Below are positions 32,912-44,544 of a DNA stretch of 64,000 nucleotides, in pieces. The stretch comes from Tricholoma matsutake (taxonomy: Eukaryota > Basidiomycota > Agaricomycetes > Agaricales > Tricholomataceae). Each line of letters begins with the position of its first letter. The stretch's first letter is position 1. Made by a program: the position numbers and the translations under genes. A model generated the notes under the pieces. The model saw nothing but the letters and a program-made list of their open reading frames with translations. It was not told the DNA's origin and did not search any database. The DNA lies in the NCBI GenBank assembly GCA_026075535.2, contig AP026544.2, positions 9,362,001 through 9,426,000 on the forward strand, read 5' to 3'.

Positions 32912-35841
32912 TCAAAGTTGTTCAAGCCGACGATCATCAATATTAAAGAGGTTTGGAGGAAGGGGAATCAATTTTTGTGCTAGATAGGGAAGAACTCGGA
33001 AAGCAGCTACTGGTCGATGAAGAACTGAACCATCGAGCTCGCACAGAATATAAGTGCCACTGTAGTTTTGTGCAATAACAATAAGTGGGCCGAGATATCG
33101 AGCTCGCATTTTTCGATTGAGGGCTTTCTTGATCTGTATGTTTCACATGAGTATGAGGTCACCTTTTTCGAAATTGTAGTCTCGAATTGTTTGCTTGTGA
33201 ACTTCTTCGAAGCATTTCGCAGCTTCTCGTTGAGCAGTATAGACTCTAGAGTAGAGTACTTCAAGATCGGTCAAGCATTTCTGCAGTGTGATAGTGTGTT
33301 GGGCAATGAGATCGGTGGATGAAAGTATTGAGTCGGGTGGTGGCTGTAGATATGTCGCTTCTGAGATGTCGAGAGGGATGAGTGGATGAGAACCTGTGAT
33401 CGCAAAATAGGGTGAACAGCCCATTTGTTTTCGAATTGTTATGTGTTCTGCCCAAAAGACCAAGTAGGTCCCAACCAACCATTGAGTTTGATCGCCATCA
33501 ATGGCCTTGTAGAGTGACTGTCATACATCAAAGTGGGCTCATTTGACGAGGCCATTGGCATGAGAATTGTACCCACTTATCCGAATGTGATTGATGTGAT
33601 ATTGCTTCGCCAAATATTTGAGAGCGGCAAGAAATGCTGGGCCATTGTCGGTAACGATTTCGTAAAGCGAACCTCATTGACAAATGATTTCTTCGAAAAT
33701 CCAATTGCTGATGGTCTTCACCATTTCATTGTGAAGCATCCTGAATTCCAGCCAGTACAATATCGAGCATCGACCTTGTACTATATATCGATATCCACCA
33801 GAAGGCGGCATGTGCATTGTATCAATGTACACTTTTCCAAATAGAGGGGCTGGAGTGGCGACAATTGGTGGAATAAGGAGGTTTCGAGTCTGTTGCAGCT
33901 GACAGTAGTGGCACGTTCAGATGTACCATGCGATATCAGCTTTCAGATTAGGCCACCAGAATTGTAGGGCAACGTGTGATTTCATAGCGAAGATCATTTT
34001 GTGTGCGATATGGTTGTGTGACAATCGAATAATGTCAATGTGATGTTCTGGAATTGCTACAATCTTGTGTTCCCTGTGATGGTCTTTTCACCATAGTTTT
34101 CCCAAGTCTATAAAGAATTTGGTGCAATATCGTACAAAGGTAGCGTATTCAGTATCTGATAGGTCTGGGGGTCACACCATGTCATCTAACCATCTATGAA
34201 CGAGTAGAAATTGTTCATCCTCTTTCTTCCCTTTGCCCGATCAAGGGAAGTCTTTGTACAGAACATCCTCCCCTGTACTGAAACCTGAGGCTTGGGCAAA
34301 GGTTGAGTAGGCCAATTGTGAGGAAAACAGTTGGATCGAGATCGGGTTGATTTGGTGCATGAAGCCCTATAGCTTGTCAATCCAATTGCCGAATTCTGCT
34401 TCTACTTCAATATTGTTGTCATCTGTTTGTTGAGGATGTCATGAGAGACCATCTGGTCCATGGTGTGTACCTGCAACATGGACCAGCATGAAGTGGAAGG
34501 TTAGGATCGAAACAATCTATCGATTGATACTAGCACTAGGTGTGATATTGGGATTTTCAAGCATGCCTTTTAATATACCTTGCATCGACTTCAACGATAA
34601 GGTTTTGGACCCCTATTAAATACAATTGAAGTGTGCCAAGAGCGCGATATAGACCATAGAGTTTGAGTTTCGCTTGCAAGAACCAGGATTCGCAGTCATT
34701 AAGTGTGATCAAACCAAATTGACTATAGTATCGCTTTCAAGGATTGTCAGGATCACATTGTGCAAGGAAAAAGCCATGCACAAGGAAAAAGCTGACCGCA
34801 ATGCTCGACATGTAGACTGCGAGGATGACTGGAGCATTCAATGTATAGTTGATTGCTCAAATTGCTGGTGAGTTTAACAGAGCCTGCTTGAGATCTTCTT
34901 GCGCCGCTATCTGAGATGGACCAAATTCGAAGGGCACATCCTTTCGAGTAAGATTGATTAGTGCGGCTGCTCGATGTGCAAAACTCTGAATAAAGATTTG
35001 ACAAACTCCAATCGTTCCTAAGAACACCTTAACTTCAGTGAGCATTCGACATGGTCCCCACTTCTGAATCTTATTGATGCATGTCGGATCGGCCATTCAA
35101 CCTTGATTATTGTGTTGATGACCTAAAACAATTATTTTGGGGATGCAAGCAAATAACTTTGGACCTGAAAACATTCCACCACAATACTTCATGTGCTGGA
35201 CAATGTGATTCAAATTTTTGAAATGCTTCCAGATGAAACGTCAAATGCCTGGGTTGTCGGTGATCATTTTGTAAGATCCACCAATCGTTCAGTATTCTGA
35301 TTTCGGACCCTTAACTGGTGAGTTGTCAATGTAAGGGATTGTGATATGAGGGACTTTGGGTTGTAGGATGAATGTGACATTGTCATGTAAGATTGGAACT
35401 GAGTTCGTCCAACCCATTGGTAGGGTGACAATTTGAAGTGCGCCAAATGGAGTCTGGAAAGTTGTTAGATCTTGAGACAATTCAGCTACCAGCCTTTTGT
35501 CAAATGCGACATATAAATCCAACATCCCACCACAAGCGTGTCCCCAAACTGTTCAGCCAAGTGCTCAGGGATTGGGACGATGCCAGAGTGCTGAATTGTA
35601 ACTTGGTTTAGCGGCTCAAGACTGTGGACTATTCGAAGCAATTTTGCATCTTTCTTCGCAATGCAAAACCATTGCAATCGATACGATGAGTTTGATGACT
35701 CGTAGACTCCTGCTTCTATCTTCTTCAGCATTTTGCAGATCTGTTTGTACAGACCAGGAGGGATGGGGATGTTACGTTCGACCCAAGGAGTGTGAGGGAT
35801 GACAGGGAACTCAATAGGAGGGAAGAAATCAGGTCAAAAAC

Positions 35842-36583
35842 TGTTACGATTTGTTATCTGGACCTGCAAGACTGGGCACTTCATTTTTCCTTTCTGACAT
35901 GACACGACTCACTTCCAATGGGGACACTTTGACGCATGGTGACTCCATGCACCTGAACCCACTCCCATGCATGCTGTGATACGACAGCCCTTTGACATGA
36001 GGTCCGTGACATCGGAGTCCATGACATCGGACTTCTTGACATCGGACCCCTGATATCAGATCCGTGACATCGGACACCTCATGCTTGGCATGAGGGTTAT
36101 TTGCTATTGTTCTTTGACATGCTGCGCTGCAGCACTCCATGACATTGGACTCCTCATGCTAGGCATGAGGCTTACTGTTCTATTGTTCCTTCTATATTTA
36201 CTTGACAAGGATCTCATATTCCGATTGGACGATAGACATTCTCTGAACCATATATAAGCTACAGTAATACTGCCTGTATTCCTTAGCTTGACCTAATTCA
36301 AATAACGGTCTTAGACTCAACCAGAACACTCGACAGCTTAGGAAGCCCCTAGCTGTGATAACTCAAACTTGACAGTTGGAAAGCGTCCAACTGTGATACA
36401 CGAACCGACGGTCTACTCAGAAAGCCTCTGAGTACGGATAGCCGTATCGACTTAGGAAGCACCAAGTCCTGAACAGAACCCGATACAGTAAGAAAGCCTC
36501 TTACTGCAAGAACCGATACAGTTGGAAAGCCTCCAACTGCAACATACGAAGACTAGGCTGAGTTGAGACCTATAGTCTTAACA
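35842..36583 (+). mobile_element. Solo LTR (742 bp) inserted in element B RT
   Basis: Starts TGTTACGATT and ends GTCTTAACA, flanked by AAAAC on both sides (35837-35841 and 36584-36588). A TATATAAGC box lies at ~36250. Upstream of it TGACATCGGA-like words repeat at least six times (36003-36150); downstream are six tandem stem-loops. No internal retroelement sequence, so it is a solo LTR. Confidence 0.9.
36334..36539 (+). repeat. Six tandem covarying stem-loops in the LTR leader
   Basis: Stems at 36334-36355, 36373-36393, 36414-36434, 36449-36468, 36486-36506 and 36519-36539. Arms differ (CAGTTGGA/TCCAACTG, TACTCAG/CTGAGTA, CAGTAAGA/TCTTACTG, GACTT.GG/CC.AAGTC, CAGCT.AGG/CCTAGCTG) but always pair, while the loop keeps AAGC. 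They lie downstream of the TATA box, so the retroelement RNA would contain them. Confidence 0.85.
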
Positions 36584-37704
36584 AAAACTTCCTTGTTCAT
36601 TTTCAGTCCATGCGAACCCCATTTGCTGGTTTCAAATAAAGTCATGCATGAGGTCTCATTCTTGAGGCCATAGGAAGTCGCCTGGATGATTCCGATCGAT
36701 GATGTTTTTGTGTTCAAGGGTATATTGAGGAGTTGGTTCGAATATCAGAGGATGTGGATTTAGTGGAGGCATGTCTTTGAGGGGATCACCCTCGATGCAT
36801 CAAATAATTTGAAATTGATCAGGTAGTTCAGCCACGATTGGACGGACCTTCTGTGCGACTGGTTTGTACTTCTTCTTTGTCGATAAATAACTAGACTGGC
36901 GATTGTCGGAAATAACGGAGTAAGGGGAAACATATGATGAAGAAGTTTGCATAGGTTTGAACATCATCAAGGTGTTTCAAGGAACATGGAACTTGTCGCA
37001 CGCAGATAAATATAAGTCAGAAAGTGTTGCAGATAATTCTTCAAAGGAGTCGATTTGGGGATATTTGCAGTGCGTTCAATAAATATAGAGGAGTCAGAAG
37101 AGTTGAACAGAATAATGAAAGTGCACTGTTCCAAAATTTCATTCTCTAATGCTGAAAATCCTCATGAGCTACCTTTTGATGACAAGGCGATTGAGGGATC
37201 AAAGGAATGGTAGTGGTCCAAGTCGAGTTCAGATCGCAGGTCGTGATTGTTTGAGCTTCGTTCCGATAGTTTCTGATGATGCTTTCCATTAAGATGTCAA
37301 AAGGTTGTCCAAGTAGAATATCATATGCTGGGTCCAGAATAACATGTATCTGCATGTATAGGGTGATCACTGATTCCGCTGAGATCGCAAGGCACATTGC
37401 ATGCTAAACCAAGTGTTTCGTCCACAGTGCCATTGGCAGACTGCATCAGAAGCTGAATTGAGGAGTCGTATGCTAGACCAAGTTTGTGGCAGACATCTTC
37501 AGCCATCGATATGATCGAGGAACTGGGATCAACAACACTTTCTATCTGGTTGTTGCCCTGAATGTCCATAATAACTGATCTAATTGAGGAAGATTCTTTA
37601 GTGATGACAAATGGCTGAGGGATTTCACCAGGTCAAAGACTGCTAATATAGGTCTTGTATGGGTCGGGCACTATAATCGCATTGGGACTGAACATGTTTG
37701 TGGC

Positions 37705-37792
37705 TAGGGTTTTAAGGTTTGGTCCAGGCTGGTTTTTCGATCTCTAAGAGGGTTAACTGTAACCGTAACTGGTCTAGACTGGCACTCCAGTC
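37705..37792. mobile_element. Short hAT-end fragment between elements B and A
   Basis: TAGGGTTTTAAGGTTTGGTC followed by CAGGCTGG and, at the right, TAGACTGGCACTCCAGTC. Resembles the ends of hAT 1 and hAT 2. It marks the junction of two truncated Ty3 elements. Confidence 0.55.
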
Positions 37793-38028
37793 TCCTGAAA
37801 CTATTGTCAATCATCCATCAGCTTTGTCATCATCTTCTACATTGTTTCCACCTATCATCATCGTCTCATGAGCCCTTCAAAACCATTTAGAGGATTTTCG
37901 AATTCTTTCACATCACGACTAAATTCCTTCATATCATTTCGAAATGCTTCATTGTGTTTTGTACTACTTTGTACAGTTTTGCAGGACTTCGCAATGTTTC
38001 GTAGTACATCTACCAACCTCCGGTTACA
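37793..38028 (+). repeat. 5' LTR fragment of element A
   Basis: Matches 47540-47784 of the 3' LTR (e.g. CATCAGCTTTGTCATCATCT, CTCATGAGCCCTTCAAAACC). At 38028 it passes directly into gag, so the LTR end, primer-binding site and gag N-terminus are deleted. Confidence 0.8.
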
Positions 38029-39876
38029 TCGACATTGATACTTCCAAACTTTCGGAATCAATCCCAGAATATGACACAGGGGTCTTGTTCAATGAATTTC
38101 ATACTGCTATTCATAAGTTGTATCCTGGATCCAAAGACAACTGCAAGGGGTCAATTGCAGATATGAATAAGCTTATCAGCAAACAACTTCGCATTGGTAT
38201 CTATGATGCAAATGAATTAGGATTATATTACAGGTCCTTCTCCAATATCACTAAATTCCTCACCATGAAAAATTGACTTTCAGCTGCTGAACAAAGCAGG
38301 GCTTTTGTTCATGGCTTTCAACCAGGATTATGGATGGGTCTCGAACTCAAATTCCCTGATCATTACCCAGATGACTCTTATCCTCTCAATGACATCCATG
38401 CTTCTGCAAAATTGGTTTTAGCAGGCACTACATCCTCGTGAACTCCCTCAGCCTCAACTTCGCAAGCCCCATCTTCAACTTTGACATCTATCCCCACTAC
38501 TTCCACATCATCGCCACAAATCAAAACAGAGGATTTATCCGCAATTCTCGAAAAGTGTGCAACCACTCTCATCACTGCCTTAACTGGAGCTCAACCCAAC
38601 AATAACAATAACAATTCCCCTTGTGTTAATCAAGGGTTTCACCAGGATCACCTCAAAAATCTAGTCTGTATTTTCTGCAGTCTTTCAGGACACTTCATTA
38701 GTGATTGTTTGGTCTGTCAAACATATATTAATGACAGAAAGTGTAAGAAGAAGGCCGAAGGAAAGGTTGTGCTTCCGAATGGACAGTTCACACCACAAAA
38801 CATTCCTGGCCATTGTATCAAAGATCACATCGACGAGTGAATTCATTGAAACCCAGATGTAAATATTGTCCCTGCCCTCATGTATGGCATTGCCCCTTCC
38901 CCCAATCCAGCTCCTGCTCCTAGGGGGATCTACCAGATTGCTGACATGAATACCTCAGCCAATATTTGTATCACTCATTTGAAACAAGAATTATATGCCT
39001 TACAAAGTAGTTGAAACTTCACTCGACCTGAACCCAACCCAATTGCAGCTCCTGTAGTTCAGCCATCTATTTTGTCTGTGCCTCCATCAGCAGTACCAGT
39101 CATGCTTCCCATTCCAACCATCACTCCTCCTTCTATATCATCCATGGCGACCAATGCACCTATGTCCAATATAGCACCAGCAACAGCTTTGCAGACAACT
39201 TCGAATTCGCAATCCACCCCAAATTCACAACCTCTTGTGAGTTCACAACCCCCAGTCCATCCTTATGCCATAGCATTGGAGAACACTTACCTACCGCCTC
39301 ACAAACAAAATTTTGCCTCTACTAGTAAAGGTAAAGAATGCAATGGTTCTTCGTACCACACAGTAGCCCCCATTCAGAATGACAAAATCACTCAGGACAT
39401 ATTTTCACATTTGATGAAAACACCCATTGTCACCCTCACTATGGAAGAACTTCTTTCATTATCACCTGAAGTTTGTGTGAAATGGAAGGAACAGCTAACT
39501 CCACATCACATTCTGAATCAGGGCAGAAACAATGCGGGGCACCTCATCAATGAAGAGGTACTTATGATCAACAACCCATACAAAACTTATATCAGCTCTC
39601 TTCAAATCGGCAATATTCCTAAACCCTTCATCACTGCGAAGGAATCTCACTCGATCAGATCAGCTATGATGAACATCAACAGTAAAAACCCTGTTGAAAG
39701 TGTAGTTAATCCTGGTTCCTCAATTATTGCTATGTCCAAAGAAGTCTGCCACAAACTAGGTCTTGCATACGATCCTTCCATCCACATTCCGCTTCAATCA
39801 GCTAATGGTGGCATTGATGAAAGTTTAGGATTAGCATGAAATGTCCCTTGCAAAGTCGGCACAATCACAATCTACT
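38029..39876 (+). pseudogene. gag: Element A gag and protease region
   Basis: Frames 38030-38275 (KLYPGSKDNCKGSIADMNKL, a gag core), then ~38290-38840 with a Ser/Thr-rich stretch and CIFCSLSGHFISDC (CCHC-like: C-x2-C-x4-H-x4-C), and 39072-39838 with a Pro/Ser-rich linker and the protease region ESVVNPGSSIIAMSKEVCHK. Stops at ~38274, 38438, 38837, 39012 and 39836 break it. Cuts off at ~39876 where a foreign block begins. Family: Ty3 gag of the DUF4100-like type in mushrooms. Confidence 0.8.
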
Positions 39877-40364
39877 ATAGACCTGATGAAGGATTTTGTA
39901 TTCTCCATGGTACTGTCAAAGATTTGTGGGGGCGCATACTTAGGTAAGTGTGCTTTTCCATTTCCGGATTTCTCTGCCGTCTCATCCTCCTGTGATATCC
40001 ACTGCACCATCTCCTCCATCTCATCATCTCTTGGACAGAGGGGGGCATTATCTTTCCTTTCTGTATTAACCAGCCTTCCCCAGCACCCACATCAAGCCTT
40101 GCGAGCCACTGCTTGTGGGGTGGTTTCTTTTTTTTCTTGTTTTTTTCTTGTTGTGTTTTATTAGTTTTTTGCATCAAATGTAATAGTATATAGTCTGTAG
40201 ACCGGTCAAAATGGGTCTATGAACCAATATGTAACCAATATAGACTGGCCCTGTAGGGTCCAGTTCAGTTTTCATAGTTTACATGAAATATAAGAACCAG
40301 TCTCGGTCCTGGTTCTCCCTCGAGGAGGGTAAAAACTGGGACCAGACCGGACTTTTAAGCACTA
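39877..40364. other. Foreign block: inverted gag piece plus hAT 3 end
   Basis: 39877-40046 is the reverse complement of element D/C-family gag (minus strand KSGNGKAHLPKYAPPQIFD, matching 43305-43400). It is followed by an AGC-loop hairpin (40098-40122) and by a hAT right end (AAACTGGGACCAGACCGGAC, TTTTAAGCACTA ending at ~40364) that matches the left end of hAT 2. The left hAT end is not visible. Confidence 0.65.
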
Positions 40365-42206
40365 GTCGCCTTACAGTCACTCTACCAATGGGTTGGACCA
40401 ACTCAGTACCCATCATGCTGATTCATGCACAACCATTACTCCTACAACCTGAGATTCCCCATGTTATGATCCCCTACATCGATGATGTACCCATCAAAGG
40501 TCCAAAATCACGCTACTCACTCCCCGGTGGAGGCTACAAAACTATTTTGCAGAACCCAGGAATTCATCGTTTCATTTGGGAACACTTCGAAAATCTCAAT
40601 CATGTCTTCCAACGCATGAAATATTGTGGAGGGACATTCTCAGGACCCAAGCTATTCCTTTGCATCCCCGAAATCACTGTTTTAGGGCATTGTTGCAACA
40701 TCAAAGGTCATATGGCCGACCCAACTCGGATCGATGCAATCAGCAAATGGGGACCTTGTCAAAGTCTCACTGAAGTAAAAGCCTTCTTAGGAACCATTGG
40801 AGTTTGTCGCATTTTCATACAGAAGTTCGCTAAATAGGCAGCTGCTCTTATTAACCTCATAGGTAAGGACATTCCATTTGAATTTGGTCCAACACAAGTT
40901 GCAGTGCAAGAAGATCTAAACTTGCTCTCATCACTTCTCCCACAATTTGTGCAATTGACTACACCTCAAATGCACCCATCATCCTATCAGTCAACACTTT
41001 GCACATCGCAGTTGGATTTCTCTTGCCTCAGTGTGACCCCAACAATCTTTGTAAACACTATTACAGTTGTTTCGGATCTATCATGCTGAATGCCCATGAA
41101 TCTCACTTTTTGCAACCCAACAGACTCTATTGTGCACTTGGTGCACTTGAATTGTATGTTATCAGCATACAAAATCTCATCATCAAAGTTGATGCCAGGT
41201 ACATCAAAGGCATGCTAGCAAATCCCAACATTGCACCAAGTGCGAGCATTAATCGATGGATTGTATCCATCCTTACCTTCCACTTTACTCTTGTACATGT
41301 TGCAGGAATGCACCATGGTCCAGATGGACTTTTGCTCCAACTGACATTCACCCTACCTTCAGATCTCAGTAAGGGGGAGAACCTCACTTACAAAGATGTC
41401 CCTCATTCTGAAAATGCCAAATGAGATGATGAATGACTTCTTTGTGTTTGAAGTGGCTCGAAGATTTACAATGACCACCAGACCTCTCCGAAGCAGACTA
41501 TGGCACTTTCATGCAATATTGTACTGAGTTCTTCATAGATTCTGGAAAGCTTTGGCAAAAAGATTCACAAGGAGCCCACAAGATGGTCGCTATCTCGGAA
41601 TGCCACCTCAAGGTTATTTGAGCTGGTCATGATGATATTGGTCACAAGATGGTATTCACTACGAAAACCCTCATTGCACTCCAATTTTGGTGGTCCAATA
41701 TGAAAGCTGACATTGCATGGTACATTCGCTCTTGCCACCTCTGCCAACTTCGACAAACCTGAAATCTGCTTATTCTGCCCACAGTGGCAACCCCAGCACC
41801 ACTTTTTGGCAAAGTCTACATTGACACAATGCAAATGCCCCCATCAAATGGATTCAAGTACATCATTCAAGGGTGATGTTTGCTACCAGCCTATCCAGAA
41901 TGGTGAAAGCTTCGACGCAAAAATGCCACAACCTTAGGTGACTGGAACTTTGAAGACATCATTTGTCGATGGGGATCTCTTCATGAAATCATGAGTAATA
42001 ACGGATCAGCATTTATTGCAGCAATGGAGTATCTCGCAAAATGATACCATATCAATCACATCCAAATCAGTGGTTACAACTCTCAAGCCAACAGAATCGT
42101 CGAAAGAGCACACTTCAACGTTCGACAATCATTATTTAAAGCAGTCGACGGAGACCAGAACAAGTGGTCAGATGGAGCACACTCTGTCTTTTGGGCAGAA
42201 CACGTG
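40365..42206 (+). pseudogene. pol: Element A RT, RNase H and integrase (5' part)
   Basis: TLPMGWTNSVPIMLIHAQPL, then IPYIDDVPIKGPK (YIDD catalytic box, kept, ~40480) and WGPCQSLTEVKAFLGTIGVC. A TAG at ~40837 ends this frame. RNase H/tether 40999-41424 (VDARYIKGMLANPN, FHFTLVHVAGMHHGPDG). Integrase zinc finger as HKMVFTTKTLIALQFWW and CHLCQLRQ (41640-41760), core pieces around 41780-42190 with SNNGSAFIAAMEYLAK and ANRIVERAHFNVRQSL. Ends WAEHV at the element D insertion. Several stops. Confidence 0.8.
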
Positions 42207-42607
42207 TGTTAGGAAACCACCCTTACCTAATAAAATTTTATTTTTATTTTATTATGTTGAATTACACTACATTATGCTAAATGACGCTGCACTTTGATAG
42301 CGTGAGAATTTTATTTCACATGCATCAATATGTATGCGCATGTACGAGTGCATCGGTAACAACAATGTACAATATATGTAACATAGTATATAAACCCTAA
42401 ATATACACCTAGGGGACCCCAGTTGTGTTCTCTTAGGTATTCCACCTATGCTTTTGGTGTGAAAGGCCTTTCTCAACCAACTCATCTATTAATAACCCCT
42501 TGCATCAAAACCATCAAATTCCCCCATCACGCGCACAGATCCCGCCCCCTTCTTGTAGAGAGAACCTGCACAGTCTTAGCTAGCAGATAGTGGGTGTCAC
42601 CCTAACA
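42207..42607 (+). repeat. 5' LTR of element D (401 bp)
   Basis: TGTTAGGAAACC start, ACCCTAACA end. Nearly the same text as the LTRs of element C (e.g. CAATGTACAATATATGTAAC, then ATAGTATATAAACC with a TATATAAAC box at ~42389). Confidence 0.9.
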
Positions 42608-43085
42608 GAAGAACACAACTCCCCATATCAGTGCACCTTCTCTTACTTGCGCATACATCATTGTTTCACCATGCCACATCCGATTACTCATCCTTTCAGC
42701 ACGAGACGGAAGTACTTGTATATACATAATCTACCTTTTCTTTCATAAGCCAATGCCAGGCCTCGCCTTACATTGCGACCACCAGTGATCAAGAGGCAGC
42801 ACTCATCATTAGGACAGCTGCAACCAGACAACCGATTGGATCTGGTTTAGTTACAATTTACATTACTCTATTTGGATGACTATTTTAGTTACAAGCCAAA
42901 TTCAGTGATATTTCCAAGATAAGGAACTGTTGGAAGGGTTATTGATCCGAAGTGTCAAAATAGGCGCCCGACGAACTACGAATGATCGATGAACCATCAC
43001 GTGACCTGTAAACATTTGGAGAGGTCCCGAAAGAAAAAAAATCTTGAATTTGTCGAAGAAATGATTCATCACAGATCTAACAATT

Positions 43086-44252
43086 ATGTCTGAACCCTCA
43101 ACTTCTAATCCTGGCCCTAATCCTGTTTCCACACCAGCACTAGAGGCAAAAATTGATGCGCTTACAGTGCAAATGTTGCAATTAGTGTCAGTGTTGGCAG
43201 CATCACAACCCAGACAAGCAGAAGTACAGCCAGAGACGACAGGAGAAAGAGATGATGAGATGGAGGAGATGGTGGAGTGGATGTCGCAGGAGGATGAGAC
43301 AGCAGAGAGATCTGGAAATGGAAAAGCGCCCTTACCTAAGTACATGCCCCTGCAAATCTTTGACGGTACCATGGAGAATACAAAATCCTTCATCAGCTCT
43401 ATAGTACTGTACATCCATGTGAGGAAGCCAGAGTTTTGTACAGCAGAGTCTAGGATTATGTTTGCTCTCTCATACATTCAGGGGGGGAAAGCACAGTTCT
43501 GGAGGAACAAGGCTATAAATCAAATTGCTGCAGGAACTAAACCATTTGCAACCTTCAAGAAAATTCTGGAGAGATTGGAGGCACAGTTTGGAGACCCTAA
43601 TCCAAAGGCAACAGCCAATGCTAAATTAAAGACCATGCACCAAGGTTCCCTGACGGTGGATGAATTTATTTTGCAGTTCAAAGCAGAAGCTTCACAAACG
43701 GATATGGGAGAAGCCATGTTGGTAGAGTTTTTGAAAGCAGGATTAAATCCCTCTTTATTCAAGTCTATCTACCGACTACTTTCTATGCCAGAGAAGTTGG
43801 ATGAGTGGTATAATTGGGCAATGTGCCTTGACCGGCAATATCGGCAGGAACAGGCAGAGTCAAAATTGATGTACGGAAGTAGTAAATTTGGAAAGTCATC
43901 AGGAGGAAAGTCTGAGAAAGGAAAGGGGCCTCAGGCGCAAGCTCCGAGGGCACAGCCACCGGCCATGGCAGTGACACCTATAGTTACGGAGTCAGCAGCA
44001 CCAGCAGATGCAATGGAGGTTGATCGAGCAGGGAGACGAGCCCCACTTAAATGTTTTAACTGTGGGCAGTTAGGACACATTGCGAGGAATTGTAGGCAGA
44101 AAAGAAAGATTAGGGAAGCTACAATTGAGGAAGTGAAGCCGGAGAAAGGCAGGCAGAAGAAAAGGATCAGGATTTGCAAAGGGAGATCATCTGGTTACAT
44201 CATCATACACCGACTGCCAGACACCCAGGGAGATGGAAGACGTTGGAATTAG
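43086..44252 (+). CDS. gag: Gag of element D (intact), C-terminus fused to integrase remnant
   Basis: 388 codons from ATG without a stop. N-terminal helix (LEAKIDALTVQMLQLVSVLA), acidic segment, then the retrotransposon gag core (PLQIFDGTMENTKSFISSIV, AQFWRNKAINQIAAGTKPF, FGDPNPKATANAKLKTM) and a CCHC zinc knuckle CFNCGQLGHIARNC at about residue 322. The core forms the particle shell, the knuckle binds RNA. After ~44165 the frame continues into sequence derived from the integrase region in another frame, so the last ~30 residues are a product of the deletion. As the only undamaged retroelement gene here it may still make protein, and D could be mobilised in trans. Confidence 0.85.
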   Translation: MSEPSTSNPGPNPVSTPALEAKIDALTVQMLQLVSVLAASQPRQAEVQPETTGERDDEMEEMVEWMSQEDETAERSGNGKAPLPKYMPLQIFDGTMENTKSFISSIVLYIHVRKPEFCTAESRIMFALSYIQGGKAQFWRNKAINQIAAGTKPFATFKKILERLEAQFGDPNPKATANAKLKTMHQGSLTVDEFILQFKAEASQTDMGEAMLVEFLKAGLNPSLFKSIYRLLSMPEKLDEWYNWAMCLDRQYRQEQAESKLMYGSSKFGKSSGGKSEKGKGPQAQAPRAQPPAMAVTPIVTESAAPADAMEVDRAGRRAPLKCFNCGQLGHIARNCRQKRKIREATIEEVKPEKGRQKKRIRICKGRSSGYIIIHRLPDTQGDGRRWN

Positions 44253-44367
44253 TAATGAGAAATTATTGGTGGCCCAGAATTTCAAAGTATGTGTTGGGAT
44301 ATGTGGATGTTGGCAATACATGCATGAGGGGGAAGAAATTTCCAGCAAAACCTGCAGAAAAATTAAT
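44165..44367 (+). pseudogene. Integrase zinc-finger remnant of element D
   Basis: A second frame reads REIIWLHHHTPTARHPGRWK, ELVMRNYWWPRISKYVLGYV and a CMRGKK end, the H2C2 region of integrase; element C has the same at 55810-55990. It is joined upstream to gag and downstream to the LTR at CTCTTAGG by deletions. Confidence 0.8.
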
Positions 44368-44544
44368 CTCTTAGGTATTCCACCTACGCTTTTGGTGTGA
44401 AAGGCCTTTCTCAACCAACTCATCTATTAATAACCCCTTGCATCAAAACCATCAATTCCCCCATCACACGCACGGATCCCGCCCCCTTCTTGTAGGGAGA
44501 ACCCACATGGTCTTAGCTAGCAGATAGTGGGTGTCGCCCTAACA
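44368..44544 (+). repeat. 3' LTR of element D, 5' part deleted
   Basis: From TCTTAGGTATTCCACC to CCCTAACA; corresponds to 42433-42607 of the 5' LTR with few differences (mostly transitions). Confidence 0.88.

Larger units (their letters stand above)
28099..37704 (-). mobile_element. Ty3/gypsy element B (minus strand), 5' truncated
   Basis: Read on the minus strand: end of gag/protease (37704-37150), RT/RNase H (36900-34400), integrase (34380-32912), an antisense ORF on the plus strand (31170-32525), polypurine tract (31014-31027) and a 3' LTR (31013-28099). The LTR holds a hAT insertion; the RT holds a solo LTR. The 5' end is cut off at 37704 by a hAT fragment. Element A at 37.8-47.9 kb is a relative with the same order. 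Confidence 0.85.
32912..37704 (-). pseudogene. pol: Element B gag end, protease, RT, RNase H and integrase
   Basis: Minus strand, many stops and frame shifts. From 37704: PDPYKTYISSL, then ESVVDPSSSIISMAEDVCHKLGLAYD (protease region; same text as element A near 39690-39790) and DILLGQPFD (37300). RT pieces follow after the inserted LTR: HTPWVERNIPIPPGLYKQI (35800), LQWFCIAKKDAKLLRIVHSL, TLPMGWTNSVPI and YIDNSPVKGPK (35330; YIDD-like with Asn). MADPT.INKIQKWGPC...VKVFLGTIGV marks the connection to RNase H (35095). The integrase C-terminal part is at 33482-32912 (GCSPYFAITGSHPLIPLDI, RYLGPLIVIAQNY, ending NLFNIDDRRLEQL). This is the fungal family with DUF4100-like gag. Confidence 0.82.
42207..44544 (+). 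mobile_element. Element D: internally deleted Ty3 with intact gag
   Basis: 5' LTR 42207-42607 (TGTTAGG...CTAACA), gag 43086, a join to the integrase zinc-finger region at ~44165, and a 3' LTR piece 44368-44544. Target duplication ACGTG (42202-42206) versus ATGTG (44545-44549). It sits inside the integrase of element A, whose frame resumes exactly (HV then TVHKCMGCS). The protease, RT and RNase H are deleted, and the rest of integrase with the 5' part of the 3' LTR is deleted too. Same family as element C. Confidence 0.9.

Noticed and set aside
35844..36140. Minus-strand Cys/His-rich small protein
   Set aside because: It is the translation of the TGACATCGGA repeats inside the solo LTR.
36334..36539. 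CRISPR-like array of short repeats and spacers
   Set aside because: The repeated part is only the loop and pairing pattern; stems differ, spacers are not unique sequences of constant length, and the context is a eukaryotic LTR.
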